From Rostratula benghalensis (taxonomy: Eukaryota > Chordata > Aves > Charadriiformes > Rostratulidae): a stretch of DNA of 64,000 bases. The position numbers and the translations under genes were made by a program. Shown here one piece after another: positions 23,894-34,540 of this stretch. The notes under the pieces are model-generated. The model was not told the DNA's origin and made no database searches. It saw only the letters and a program-made list of their open reading frames with translations. Every line of letters starts with the position of its first letter. Position 1 is the stretch's first letter. The stretch covers positions 571,975 through 635,974 of the forward strand of contig VXAI01000199.1 in NCBI GenBank assembly GCA_013399305.1. Direction: 5' to 3'.

Positions 23894-23970
23894 TTTTGTT
23901 GGGTTTTTCTGGGGTTTTTTGGTTTTTTTTTGTTTGTTTGTTTTATTTAGTTTGGTTTGGGGTTTTTTGT
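23894..23970. repeat. T/G-rich tract inside the CR1 copy (A/C-rich in element sense)
   Basis: On the element's own strand it reads as AAACCCC, CAAACC and (CAAA)n type sequence. It interrupts the ORF2 C-terminal codons between YCVQFWVPY and the IEVLE block. Copy A at 17507 is uninterrupted at the same point, so this tract arose or inserted in this copy. Confidence 0.88.
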
Positions 23971-24003
23971 GGTAAGGGACCCAAAACTGTACACAGTACT
24001 CAA

Positions 24004-25440
24004 GTTTCCCAAATTTTCCTTTTGATCCTTCTTGTGGATGGATGTCACATTTGCTAGACACTGGTCAGCTGGGACCTCCCCAGTTTGCCAGGACTGCAGG
24101 TAAATGATAGAAACTGGCTCTGAGAGCACTTCCACAGCTCCCTCAGTACCCTCAGGTGGTTTCTATCTATCCCCATAGACTTGTTTATATCCAGGTGTTG
24201 GAGCAGGTACCTCAGAATCTCCCTTTGGTTTACAGGAGCTTAATTCTGCTCTCCACCCCTATCTGCTAGTTCAGGGGTCTGGGTACTCAAGGAACAACCT
24301 AGTCTACTACTAAAGACTGAGGCAAAGAAGGCATTCAGTACCTCAGCCTTTGTCATTATGTTACCTCCTACATCCAATAGAGGATGGAGATACCCAAGGC
24401 CTCCTTTTGTTTTACTAGCATATTTCTTTTAATTGTTTCTAACACCTAAGGCCAGTTTGATTTCTAGTTGGGCTTTGGCCTTTCTAATTATCTCCCTACT
24501 TAACCTCACGATTTCCTTGTAGTTCTCCTGAGTGTCTTTCTCTTTCTTTCAAAGGCCATAAACTCTCCTTTTTTCCTGAGTTGTGATCATATCTCTTTGT
24601 TCAACCAGACCAGGCTTTTCCCCCAACAACTTGCTTTACAGCACATAGGAATGTCCTGCTCCTGCACATTTAAGACTTCTTCCTTGAAAACATCCAGCCT
24701 TCCTGGACTTCTTTGCCTTCAGGGCTCTTGAAGAGACCAAAATCTTCCCTCAAGAGGTTCCGATGGCAGTCCTGCTGCCTCCTCTCCTTGCTTCTCTGAG
24801 AATTGAGAATGCTATTACTTCATGGTCACTGTGCCCAAGATGGCCTCCAACCATCACATCCCCCACAAGTCCTTCGCTATTCACAAACAGCAGATCCAGC
24901 AGTGCTCCCTCCCTAGTGAGCTCCCTCACCAGCTGTGTCAGGAAGTTATCCCCAACACACTCTAGGAACCTTCCATACTGTTTCCTCACAGTCATATTGT
25001 GTGCCCAGCTGATATCTGCTAAGTTGAAGTCTCCCACTAGGGCAAGGACAAGCAATCTTGAGATCTCTCCAAGTTGATTATAGAATATTTAGTTTACCTC
25101 TCCACCTGCTCAGGTGGTCTGTAACTCACTCCCACTACAATATCAGCCTTGCTGGCCCTCCCCTTGATTCTTACCCATAGGCTTTACTATTCCCTCAATT
25201 ACTTCTTGACGTTCTTAACCTTCCCTTACATACAGAGCCACCACTCCACCTCCTCTTGTTTGTCTGACCTTCCTGAAGAGTTTGTAGTCATCCATTGCAA
25301 CACTTCAGTAATGCGAGTCATCCTACCTCATTTACATGACAGTGTCTACATCATATCTTTTCTGCCACACAAGGACTTCGAGCTCCTCCCATTTGTTGTC
25401 CATGCTGCGTGCATGTGTAAAAGCACTTCAGGTGGGCTAC
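24004..25440 (-). pseudogene. CR1 ORF2 5' portion: endonuclease and RT start
   Basis: CR1 ORF2 starts with an APE-like endonuclease that nicks the target DNA. On the minus strand the start region reads MDNKWEELE (Met codon at 25403-25401). Further on, an uninterrupted 101-codon stretch (25055-24750) carries GDFN (25034-25023) and GHSDHEV (SDH at 24830-24822), the catalytic Asp/Asn and Asp-His signatures of this family, with NFLTQLVRELTREGALLDLL between them. The N-terminal third has lost frame. Downstream come linker sequence and the RT entry block SIIYLQSWQTGEVPAD then LANVTSIHKK (about 24115-24010). Homology then stops abruptly and joins the ORF2 C-terminus, so the polymerase core is gone. 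Confidence 0.9.
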
Positions 25441-25499
25441 TGGTCCCACCACTTTTTTGGTGTAGGAAGGCCTTAATTCTAACTGATAATTCCTAGGTC

Positions 25500-26800
25500 A
25501 GCTGTAGTTCATAATTCATCAGAGAGCCTTTTGTCTCTGTCGATACATTCTCCCGTTTCCCACTTGCAACTTAGACACCTTTTGATGAGGCCTGCCAGCT
25601 CCCGTGCAAATACCTTCTTCCCTTTTTGAGACAGGTGTACCCCACCTGTCTCCAGTAGGTGGCCACACAAACCTTTCTGTGCATGAAAAACCCAAAGCTG
25701 TTTTTCTGACATCAGGCTCGGAGCCAGGTGTTGACATGCTGGATCTTCTTGTTACTTTCCTCGTGCTTCTCTGTGACTGGGATAACAGAGGAGAACACTA
25801 CCTGCGCTCCTGACCCCTTGACCACTTGTCCCAAGGTCTGGAAGTCTCTTTTGATTGCCGTTGGGTTTCTTGTTAGTAGCTCATCTCTGCCTAGCTGAAA
25901 AATGAGTAAGGGGTAGTAATCTGAGGGGCCTACTAGGGAGGGAAGTTTTCTTTTTATGTCATTAACCCAGGTCCCAGGGAGGCAGCAGACCTCCCTGAGA
26001 AGGGGCCAGTTCTACATATCAGGCCTTCAGCTCCCTTCAGGATGGAGTGCCCCTCCCAACAGTGACCCATCTTTTTTTCTGAACTGGACATGTTCTAATG
26101 CTGGGTTTAATATGACTTAACCCAGGCAACAGTTCTTAAGACAGTGAATTGACCTTCCCATCTCAACCGGGTTCCCTTTGCAGAGCCTCATATCTGTTTG
26201 TTAAAGGTACCTGGTGAGGTGGAGGAGTTACTGGGGAAGCATGCCTGCTTCCTCTGGCAGGAACTTGTTCCCACAGCACCCAACCCTCTAAGTTACCTTC
26301 TTTAGTCTAGCAGAGAGAGGACAAGGAGTTCTCTGCAGAAGGGGCTTCATCTGCCTGCTTAGATTTTGCTATGGGAAGTAGGGTACAACTCTGGTGGTTC
26401 TCTCTCTCATTCTCCAGTTTTCCTCAACTTACTTGCCTCTTCCTTGAGCTCCATCACTAATCGAATGAGCTCTCCTACCTGTGCCCATCTCCCACAAGCG
26501 CGCCCACCAATGTCATCTGACACCAGCATAAGAGCAGGGGGCATCATGCAAGCCCATGTCTGAGTGGCAGTATGCTCCCATAGGAGTTCCATCTGGGAAA
26601 CTGCCTCAGAAGTGGTGTATGCAGAGCACACAGATGCCATGGTCCTCTTCCATGTAGATAATATTGCTATTCTGTGGCTAAGTTCCTGGTCCTTCAGCTT
26701 TCTCTGGTGCAGACTCCTTCCTTGTGATTCCAGGTGACACCCTCCTGCTCCTTGCTTGCTCCTGTGCCTCATTTAAATCTGTCACTAGTGGTGCTAATCT
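25500..26800 (-). pseudogene. CR1 ORF1 remnant: coiled coil and esterase-like domain
   Basis: CR1-family ORF1 proteins can carry an SGNH-type esterase domain, with RNA-binding or coiled-coil parts upstream. Here the minus strand shows WAQVGELIRLVMELKEEAS, a heptad-rich coiled-coil segment (about 26500-26430). Next come REVCCLPGTWVNDI (about 25996-25960), SDYYPLLIFQLGRDELL (ending near 25875), GSGAQVVFSSVIPV and NTWLR. An in-frame stop follows (25714-25712), then a frameshift, then GGVHLSQKGKKVFARELAGL (about 25646-25590). The usual Asp of the DGVHLS-type Asp/His motif appears as Gly here. The gene is clearly dead. Assignment to ORF1 rests on family knowledge and position upstream of the endonuclease. 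Confidence 0.78.
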
Positions 26801-29800
26801 CCACCCACACTGCCTTAGCAGCCTGCCCAGAAGCTGCTGGCTGCTGGCACTAACTAGCCACTCTGCCCAGCTTCAAAAAGCCCTTAAAAAGAGCTCCTTG
26901 CTCATCCTTTTTGCCGTGATTCCTTTCCCCTGTGCAGACTTACTGGAGGCTGGTTTCTTTGGTGAGATGAGATGGCATGTAGTTATTGTCTGTTAATATG
27001 AAAAGTAACATCTATTCCATTAGTCTGGATTCATGAAAAATCAACCAATTTGGTTAGTCATCAAAAAACTAATGATGCACAATCCATCCAAAGACTCATA
27101 AATACAATATAAAATCACATAAAACGTAAGTCAAAAACTTAAACATCACATTAAATACCCTAATAAATGAGACTAACCCTGTACAGTCTGTGCAGCTACT
27201 TATGACTGAAAAATTATGCTAAAACTATATGGATTTCAATGAATCTTTCACATATCTTAATAATTATTTTCTAAGTGTTTAAATACGATATTGTATTACT
27301 GCCATGTTTAAAACCTTTATTAGCTCAACCAGATATATTTCTTAATATCAATAATGAAACAAACTACTAAGCTGTACTAGAAACAGAACAGGAAGGGCCA
27401 ATATATTAACAAAATATTAGGAAAAAGGTGTGCTGGAAAAAATACAGCATTTTATAACATTCTTTTAAAAACACATAATGGAGCAGTTTTACCATATAAA
27501 ACATCTTCTGCAAGGGTCAAGATAGGAACTAGTTAGTCTTTCTGTCTAAAAGTTCTGTTAATAATAATGGCCTTACCAAAACCTTGAAGTTTTTTCTAAA
27601 ATTCAAGAGAAGTAAGATGCAGCTTGATTTCCACAAGCTTCTCCTTGCACTGTTGCCCTGCATATTTAGAAATCTAGGTGACAGGAAACAAGCCTGATTC
27701 AATAAACCTCTGCATTAATATTTTTAACTTACTGGCTTCACTCCTATAACCTGCTTGGCAGTACTGTTATTTTTGCCACTCCCCAAGGAAGATAATCTCC
27801 AAATGTATAGGTCCCAGTAATCAAACGTAAAGATAAAGTTTGACCTCTTATTTATAATAGGTTTCACTACTTCACAAAAACCAGATACTAATGTATTTGC
27901 TCCACCACCTATTGGTGGAGTCTGATAGTCTAGTGATTTTCTAAGCTTGTGTAGGAAATTGATATTGCAAATAATTAAATGAATTTGTGTTTTACTTGTG
28001 TTTAACCTTTTTTATGTGCAATGTTAAATCAACAAAGAAAAGCTGCTCCTTCACAGCAAGGCAAGTCATGGTTACAGAGTACAATGGCTGCACCAACTAT
28101 GTTACAGACAAAAGTGAATAAAGAGGCCATCTGTAACATACAAACACCTCTAAGCACATCCATGGGGAAACAACTAACACTGCAACCAGTGGATGATAAG
28201 AACTTTGGATGTATTCAGTTGTAGACCAGTATAATTCTTTTGATGAATCATTATGGCTCTTTGTATTTCTCATCTAGCTCCTAGAGCAGAGATAGAAATC
28301 ATAGGCAAAATATCTGCTTTTCAGACTTACTTTCTTGTCCTACTTCCTAGCAAAGGTAACTGCATCAAGTTTTGTTATTTTTCCTGATTTACAATTACAT
28401 GCAGAAAAAAGGTGAATTAGGTTCTTCCACTTCGGCACACTAGATACGAAAACCTGAAGTACTTTTTGAATCTGCTCTTACTGAATCCAGTTGCACCAAA
28501 ACTCCAGTGGTAATGAGTGTTAAGGGTAAGTCACTGGTGGAGCTGTTGTCACAAATATTTTTATACAAAGTTTAAGGATTCACAACATGTTGAGAAGAAA
28601 AAACCTAACCTTTCAATGCTAATTTATTAAAAACCTTGCTATTTCAATAAACTGAAATCTTTTATGCTGTCAATGGAATACCTCATTGTACTTGCCATTA
28701 ATAGAGTGCTGTGGCTCACAGGCTTACAAAGAACAGATTTATTTTCTGAATGCAACGTCTCAGAATCAAACCTTTTTCTACAGCAAACCAGAACTTTAGT
28801 TTACATGTAACTTGAGAGCCCTTGACTATCAGGGAGCTCAACGCAGAGAAATGGATGCTATGAAACACGTTTTTCTGTTTCATACAAATTGCTGGAGAAC
28901 TTCTACGCTTAAGATGATAGCAAGAACCTAACTGAAGGCTGAGCTTGAGAATTAGGAATTGCATCTAATGGCCACCATAATCAAATGCTGAAATGGAAGA
29001 AGGACCGTGTCTTCCAAACCACCAGGTAGACAAATTAATCTGAAACATCTTCCATTAAAAATCTGTTAGAGATACACAAAATATCCCTCCTTCACAACCT
29101 TTAGATATTGCTGCTTGTCCATTCCTAAATTATGGACCTGAAAGAAATGCTGTGGAAAACATTATGTTTCATATGACAGGACTTGACCGTTATAGAAAGA
29201 AAGAGAAAGAAAGGAAGAAATAAAGAACAAGGGAGAATTAATCAGCTGTACCTGATAACAGGACACTGATGATAAAACCAAATTACATAACCAATTTCCC
29301 TGGAAAACGCTTTTATAATAGAAGATAATGGTTAGCAGTGTAGTCACTCTGCAGATTATCATGGGATCAAAATAGCTTAGACACACCAAAAATTAATAAC
29401 CATCAACTTTAAATCTGTTATTTTTTATGCATTTGCAAAGGATTTACTGCTACTATAAGTAATCAGCTTCAATCATACAACTCCCAGTAACTTTTATTAG
29501 TAGTAAAGAAAATGGGAGCAAGGACAATAAAAAAGAGGACCTTGCAAACAAGACAGAAATATTCAGCTTTTAATAATTGCAGAGTCAGTCCTTTGTCTTT
29601 AATTTTCATTAATTCTTATTAATAAGATTTTTGCAAAAGAAAAGGGAAGGGTTTTGTGATATGTGACCATTGCAAGATGAAGACAGGAGGGAAAAGATGT
29701 AGGAACAAATAATATCAAGCATTTTTTAAAAAAATACTAAAGTAATAGTAAAGATCTCAAAGAAAAAAAAATTTGATTCTTAAGTCTCTAAAAATTGTGC

Positions 29801-31547
29801 CAATAAAATCTGCCTTAACACGTTTAACTAAGTAACACTTTCTAGCCTTGAAGTTTATCAGCAAATTTCAAATAAATTTGAAAATACATCAGTTATAATG
29901 CTAACATCTGTATGGCATTTGAATCCCTGTCACAACTCTGGGGTATTCACTTGGCCCCTGCCCACTTTTTTGTACTGTCTTTGCACTAAGTGGTGAAACA
30001 GGATCTCTGTTGTTGTACCAACATTTCACTCCTTCCATTATGCAGATAGCTCCCTACCACAGACTAGTCTATGAGCATAAAATCTATACAAATCCCAGAG
30101 CAGGCTTTTAATGTCTGTCTTTGCAAACAAAGCTGGAAGGACAGAGACCATTTTTTACCATTGTCAGTTGAATGTCTTTTATTCCTTTTTGAATTGTCTT
30201 TAAATTCTTAAGTCTTAAGTTTTCCTGATGATAATTGCAGCTGAAATGTAGGGATTGGGGAACGACAAAATAATTATTTTACGGGCCATCACAAGAATTC
30301 CTAATGTACCTTTACATCATCCCTTTTACCTCCTGTGAATTTTAAGAGCAGCAGAAAAGAGGTATAATATATTGTGAATATAGGCATGAAAAGATGCAAT
30401 ATCCAGTAAATAGCTGAGAGTAAAACTTGCTTAACCAGGTTATTTTTACACCTGTTCATCAAGGTCAGCAGAAATGCTAAGATGTGTACGAATTCCATGT
30501 GGTATTTCAAGGCTTAATTTTCAAAGAAGTTCCTCAAGTATGTTATTGCCATTCATTTCTATTGTCATACCCAGGTGTAAAGAACAAGAAGAAAGTGAAT
30601 TAAAAATATTCTTGTCCTTGGAACAGAATTCTGATTTTGCACCGCATTGTTTCACTAAGAGGAGTGACAGAGACAAGGATGACATATAACTCCATTAAAA
30701 TAGCATAACTCTTGGCCGTAAGTCAAACATCTGGTGGAAACAATGGCTTCAGGCAACATCAAAGACACTACCAAAAAAAAAATAATCATGGAAGGTCACG
30801 TAGTTAACCTCATAATCTCTCCATGTCTTATGATTTTTAACATTTAGATGTCTATTACTTATGCTCTGTTTACACACATTTTGCAGTCCTTCATAACACA
30901 TGCTTAACAGAGCCTAAAATTTGATGGAACTCATAGACTTTAATGAACTGCATGGATTTTAACAGTAAATAGGAAACTCAGGTAAGAAGCTTAAAGCATT
31001 CATCATTACTTTAATTCTGTTCATAAATAAAAGGATGCAAGACTTTACATTGAATTTAATGGGAATAGAACAAAGTAACTTGTTTGTTTGGCTTTTTTTT
31101 TCTTTTTAAAAATAATTCTATTCTAGATGTCAAAACAGATTAAAGGACTTTGATTTAAGCAAAAGAGATTGATGCATAAGGTGAAAGACTTATTCCAGGG
31201 AGAACTCACAAACACTCTGTTTCAAATGGGTTAGTTCACTGAGGCCTATACATTGCTAGACCTTCAGGTTAGTAATTGGAGAGAATGACCCACACCTGCA
31301 GAATATATGAACAAGGACATGCTACTTCTTTTCATAAAAGACATTAAGAGTTTGCTTTTATTACCCTGAACCTTTTTGAGGTCTGCCTTTCTCTACCCCT
31401 TCTAACTCCCTTGTTCTTTCTCACGTGTTACCCTATATATGTTGACTGTGCTGCATGCTCCCAGGAAACAGGAAATAAAATTTCAGGCTTGTGTTCCCTA
31501 TCTGTACAGCTTGGAATTTTATATCTTTTCATAAACAGGAATGTCCT

Positions 31548-31571
31548 ACTGACTGAATTACTGACTGAATT
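31548..31571. repeat. Tandem duplication, period 12
   Basis: ACTGACTGAATT twice in direct succession. Confidence 0.88.
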
Positions 31572-33411
31572 AAAGGGAAATTCTCCTGATCACTAACAGA
31601 AAAACATAAGACAAAAACAAAAAAATACATACATAAAACCAACCAAAGTACTCAAAAATGTATATTTCCATATCTTCTGGATTAGCAGGACAGATGTGTC
31701 ACTGTAATGAAGGAGGACAGTGGTATTACAATATAGTTGACACTGCTACTGGAATTCCAGCACATTGAGCCATTGATCTACTTGGGATCACACTGCACTG
31801 GTAACTCAAAAACCAGTAGCTCAGGTTTGTCTGTACAGCTGAAGCTGTCCACCAATATCTAGTTTGGAGTGTCTGATTGTCACAGGAATCATAGAAAAAA
31901 ACATGTTCTGTCTGCCCTTGCATATATATGCCGTCTAAATACTTTTTTTTCATCATATTCTTGGGACAAATCTATTACTGGGAACTAATTCAGCTATATT
32001 AGCTACTTAGAAGAAGGAAGAGTTTGTTGCCTTTGTCTATCTTATATCATTGACTACCTTAAATTAGCCTGTAGAGTGTCATTTAATTTCTGTGATTAGC
32101 ATTTTCTTCTAGTATTTTTGAGTACCGTGCTATAACCAATAAAACATTAACTTAAATAACGTTTTTATCCTGTGCTTTTAAGAGTTTCTATCAAATACTT
32201 TACCATCCTCAAGTGAAACAGTTTATATACAACTGTAACTTTTTAAAAAACCACTTTATGTTCATTTTAATTCCTTCAGTTTAACTCAAGCTTCATTTAA
32301 AAGACAGCATTTAAGGAAATGGCTAAAATAAACATATGTTGATGAAAAAACAGTCCTCCTTTCCCCCTCTTTCTCCACAACTGCCAAAAAAGGTCAACAT
32401 AAATTAGAATATTTCAATGTTACTTTAGGCCAAGATGATTATCTATAGTCTAGTATAATGTAGTAGTTTAAAGAAATAAATTAAACCCTTCACCATTACC
32501 TATTACTCAAAGCAGATCTAAACAAAACTATCAATTAATAGAGTTTCAGTGAAGAATTAGCAAAACTGAAGGGAGGAGTCTAAACAATTCACTGATATTA
32601 ACTGATTAAAAAGGAACCAATACGGACTTTAAATGTCTATGAATGTTTGCTACTTTTGATTGTTACTTGAATTGTTTAGCCTAGGACTAGAAAGAAAATG
32701 GAAAAATACTGTGTCTTTGCTGCACCGTCATCTAAACCATGCATATGTCTTCTGAAACAAAACAGGAGAATTTCTGTAATTACTCTCAAGTGTGGTACAT
32801 AAGTTCTCAACTTATCACTAACAACCTGAAAAAAAAGAAGCATGCAAGAGTCCAGCATTACAGTGAATGTTCTTAGAGTACTTTAGAAGGACAATTGCTT
32901 CAGCTTTTCTAGTGTCATTCAGTAATGTTTAAGAAGACTTGAAAAAATATGTTAAGATTCAAGCACAAAGAAATTTGATCAAAAAGTAGTACCCATTTTT
33001 CTGAACAACAAAAAGTTTCAAGTAGTGCTTTTTCTCCAAAAATAATTGAAGGTGGCTTCACATTTTGGCGGGGAACCTATTATAGCAGGTTTAGTCTGAA
33101 CAACAAGAGGGAGATGGAAGCACAAGATCAAATGCTTATTCAGTAATTCAGTGAAGTCGTTTTATTTATGAATTCACCAGTATCATCTGTCCTTATTAGA
33201 AAGTCTCATTTAACTAAGGATGAGATGCTTGTCAGTGGAACAGCATATTCCACCTTCAATTAGCTGAAACTGAGCATCCTGAATGGAGTCAACGAAAAAT
33301 GTCAAAATACAGCTACAAAGAATTGCTCCAAAATGGTGGTAAATTACAGAAATTGTCTCAGTCAAGTAACACATTTCATAATGCAATTTAACATATTTTT
33401 CTTAGTGTCTC

Positions 33412-33430
33412 TTTTTTTTGGGGGGGGGGT
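33412..33430. repeat. T8G11 homopolymer junction
   Basis: Eight T followed by eleven G. Such junctions are unstable and prone to sequencing error. Confidence 0.9.
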
Positions 33431-33582
33431 GTCAGATGGCTAGCATTAGCTAATATTTTTCTAAATCTAATTCACCTGTCATAAAATTGGGATACAAGTT
33501 ATAAACTGAATTGCTTATAATAATTTGTAAGCAATATATATTATTGTTATGTGAATAAGCAAGAGTATATGTTGCTTAAAAT

Positions 33583-33583
33583 N
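33583..33583. other. Single ambiguous base (N)
   Basis: One N within AT-rich sequence. It is either an unresolved base or a gap placeholder. Confidence 0.99.
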
Positions 33584-33926
33584 TCTAACAGGATTTATAA
33601 ATACTTCTTTGAGTTTTACATTTAATGTTATGAAAATGCAAGCTTTTTATTATAGATAATAACTCTCATGGTTGGAGAGCAAAAATACAAAAACAATCCA
33701 ATGAAAATAAGAATCAGACTCTTCAAATAGGAAACATTACATTAGATAAAGTGACACATAATTATTTTTTTTTGAAGGAATTGTATGCACCTTGTTCCCC
33801 AAACTTTTTTTCATCTAGCATCTATGACATCTATGACGCTAATAAGTAGAAATAAAGATTCTAGGAATCATTCACTGCATGGGCTTTGGACTATGTTTAG
33901 CATATCGGTAGGTTTTTACTCCACCA

Positions 33927-33952
33927 TTTTTTCTTTTCTTTTTTTTTTTTTT
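33927..33952. repeat. T-rich run
   Basis: TTTTTTCTTTTC leading into a T run of about 14. Simple low complexity. Confidence 0.8.
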
Positions 33953-34289
33953 CCTGAAGTACAAAAGTATGCAAGGGCACCAATGATAATGACTTGGACT
34001 TTTCAAACAGTAAATACTACTTGAAAGTGACACACTATGTAAGAAACAGAGTCAAGAACATGACCTTGGAATTTCAACACCAGATTTAGTTTACTGAGCT
34101 ACCACTCACAAAATGCCATTACTGTGTATGCTACCATATGTTTTCTCAGTATCTTAGCATATAGAATTGGATTGCTGCATGACTTTCTGAATAATTCCCC
34201 TAAATGTAATTTCTTCCTAAGCATACAAAATACAGATGATGTGATTTAGCATGCACAAGGAGGTCTCAGTATGAAACTTGAGTTCTGAG

Positions 34290-34540
34290 AGAATTACATT
34301 GGCTTCCTGTTCAACACTGAATTGATTTTAAAATTGCTCTATGACAACCTACAGTATAAAGCTGTGCACAATATAGAATCTCTGTTTTTATCTACCCTAT
34401 TATCTTTAAGAGATTCGAGGTTGTTGAGACTATATGAAGTTGGCCATTTCAAAGTAGTTCACATACGTTCAGCTGTTATGCCTGTCAATTTGAAATCCAT
34501 TTCCAGCTGGGGTCTACAACACAGATTCAGATTCATTTAA
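34290..34540 (+). mobile_element. Ancient L2/CR1-clade LINE relic (RT C-terminal region)
   Basis: The + strand reads LHWLPVQH, a stop, then IDFKIAL. One frame further it stays open (34322-34540) through DNLQYKAVHNIE, FLSTLLSL and DSRLLRLYEVGHF. This order fits the conserved C-terminal block of many L2-, Rex- and CR1-clade reverse transcriptases: a LHWLPV..RI.FK core, then YKALH, then a SSRLLRLP-like segment. The nucleotide sequence has no resemblance to the younger avian CR1 copies nearby, so the relic is old or of another clade. Stops and a frameshift show it is dead. The family cannot be named without a search. Confidence 0.55.

Larger units (their letters stand above)
23434..26990 (-). mobile_element. 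Internally deleted CR1 LINE with parts of both ORFs (about 3.5 kb)
   Basis: Reading the minus strand from right to left, the order is: a GC-richer 5' segment (about 26990-26800), ORF1 coiled coil (about 26500-26410), ORF1 esterase-like domain (about 26000-25500), ORF2 endonuclease (about 25440-24750), an ORF2 linker and the start of the RT. It then jumps near 24003 to the ORF2 C-terminus (YCVQFWVP) and the 3' UTR, ending in the inverted ATTCTATGA signature at 23434. Most of the RT, including the catalytic FADD region, is missing. Part of the C-terminal coding region is interrupted by a T/G-rich tract (23894-23970). The final 460 bp are nearly identical to copy A at 17507. The left boundary is exact. 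The right boundary is an estimate from loss of GC-rich texture. Confidence 0.9.
26991..34289. other. Long unique AT-rich non-coding stretch
   Basis: About 7.3 kb without a recognisable gene or transposon. The small open frames at 28021, 28716, 29162, 30301, 30474 and 31726 show no domain I recognise. Minor items are a 12-bp tandem repeat, a T8G11 run, a single N and a T run. It may hold regulatory sequence, but none can be pinned down from this sequence alone. Confidence 0.5.

Noticed and set aside
24763..25496. Plus-strand frames of 104 and 115 codons
   Set aside because: They are antisense shadows of the CR1 endonuclease region, which has GDFN and SDH motifs on the minus strand.
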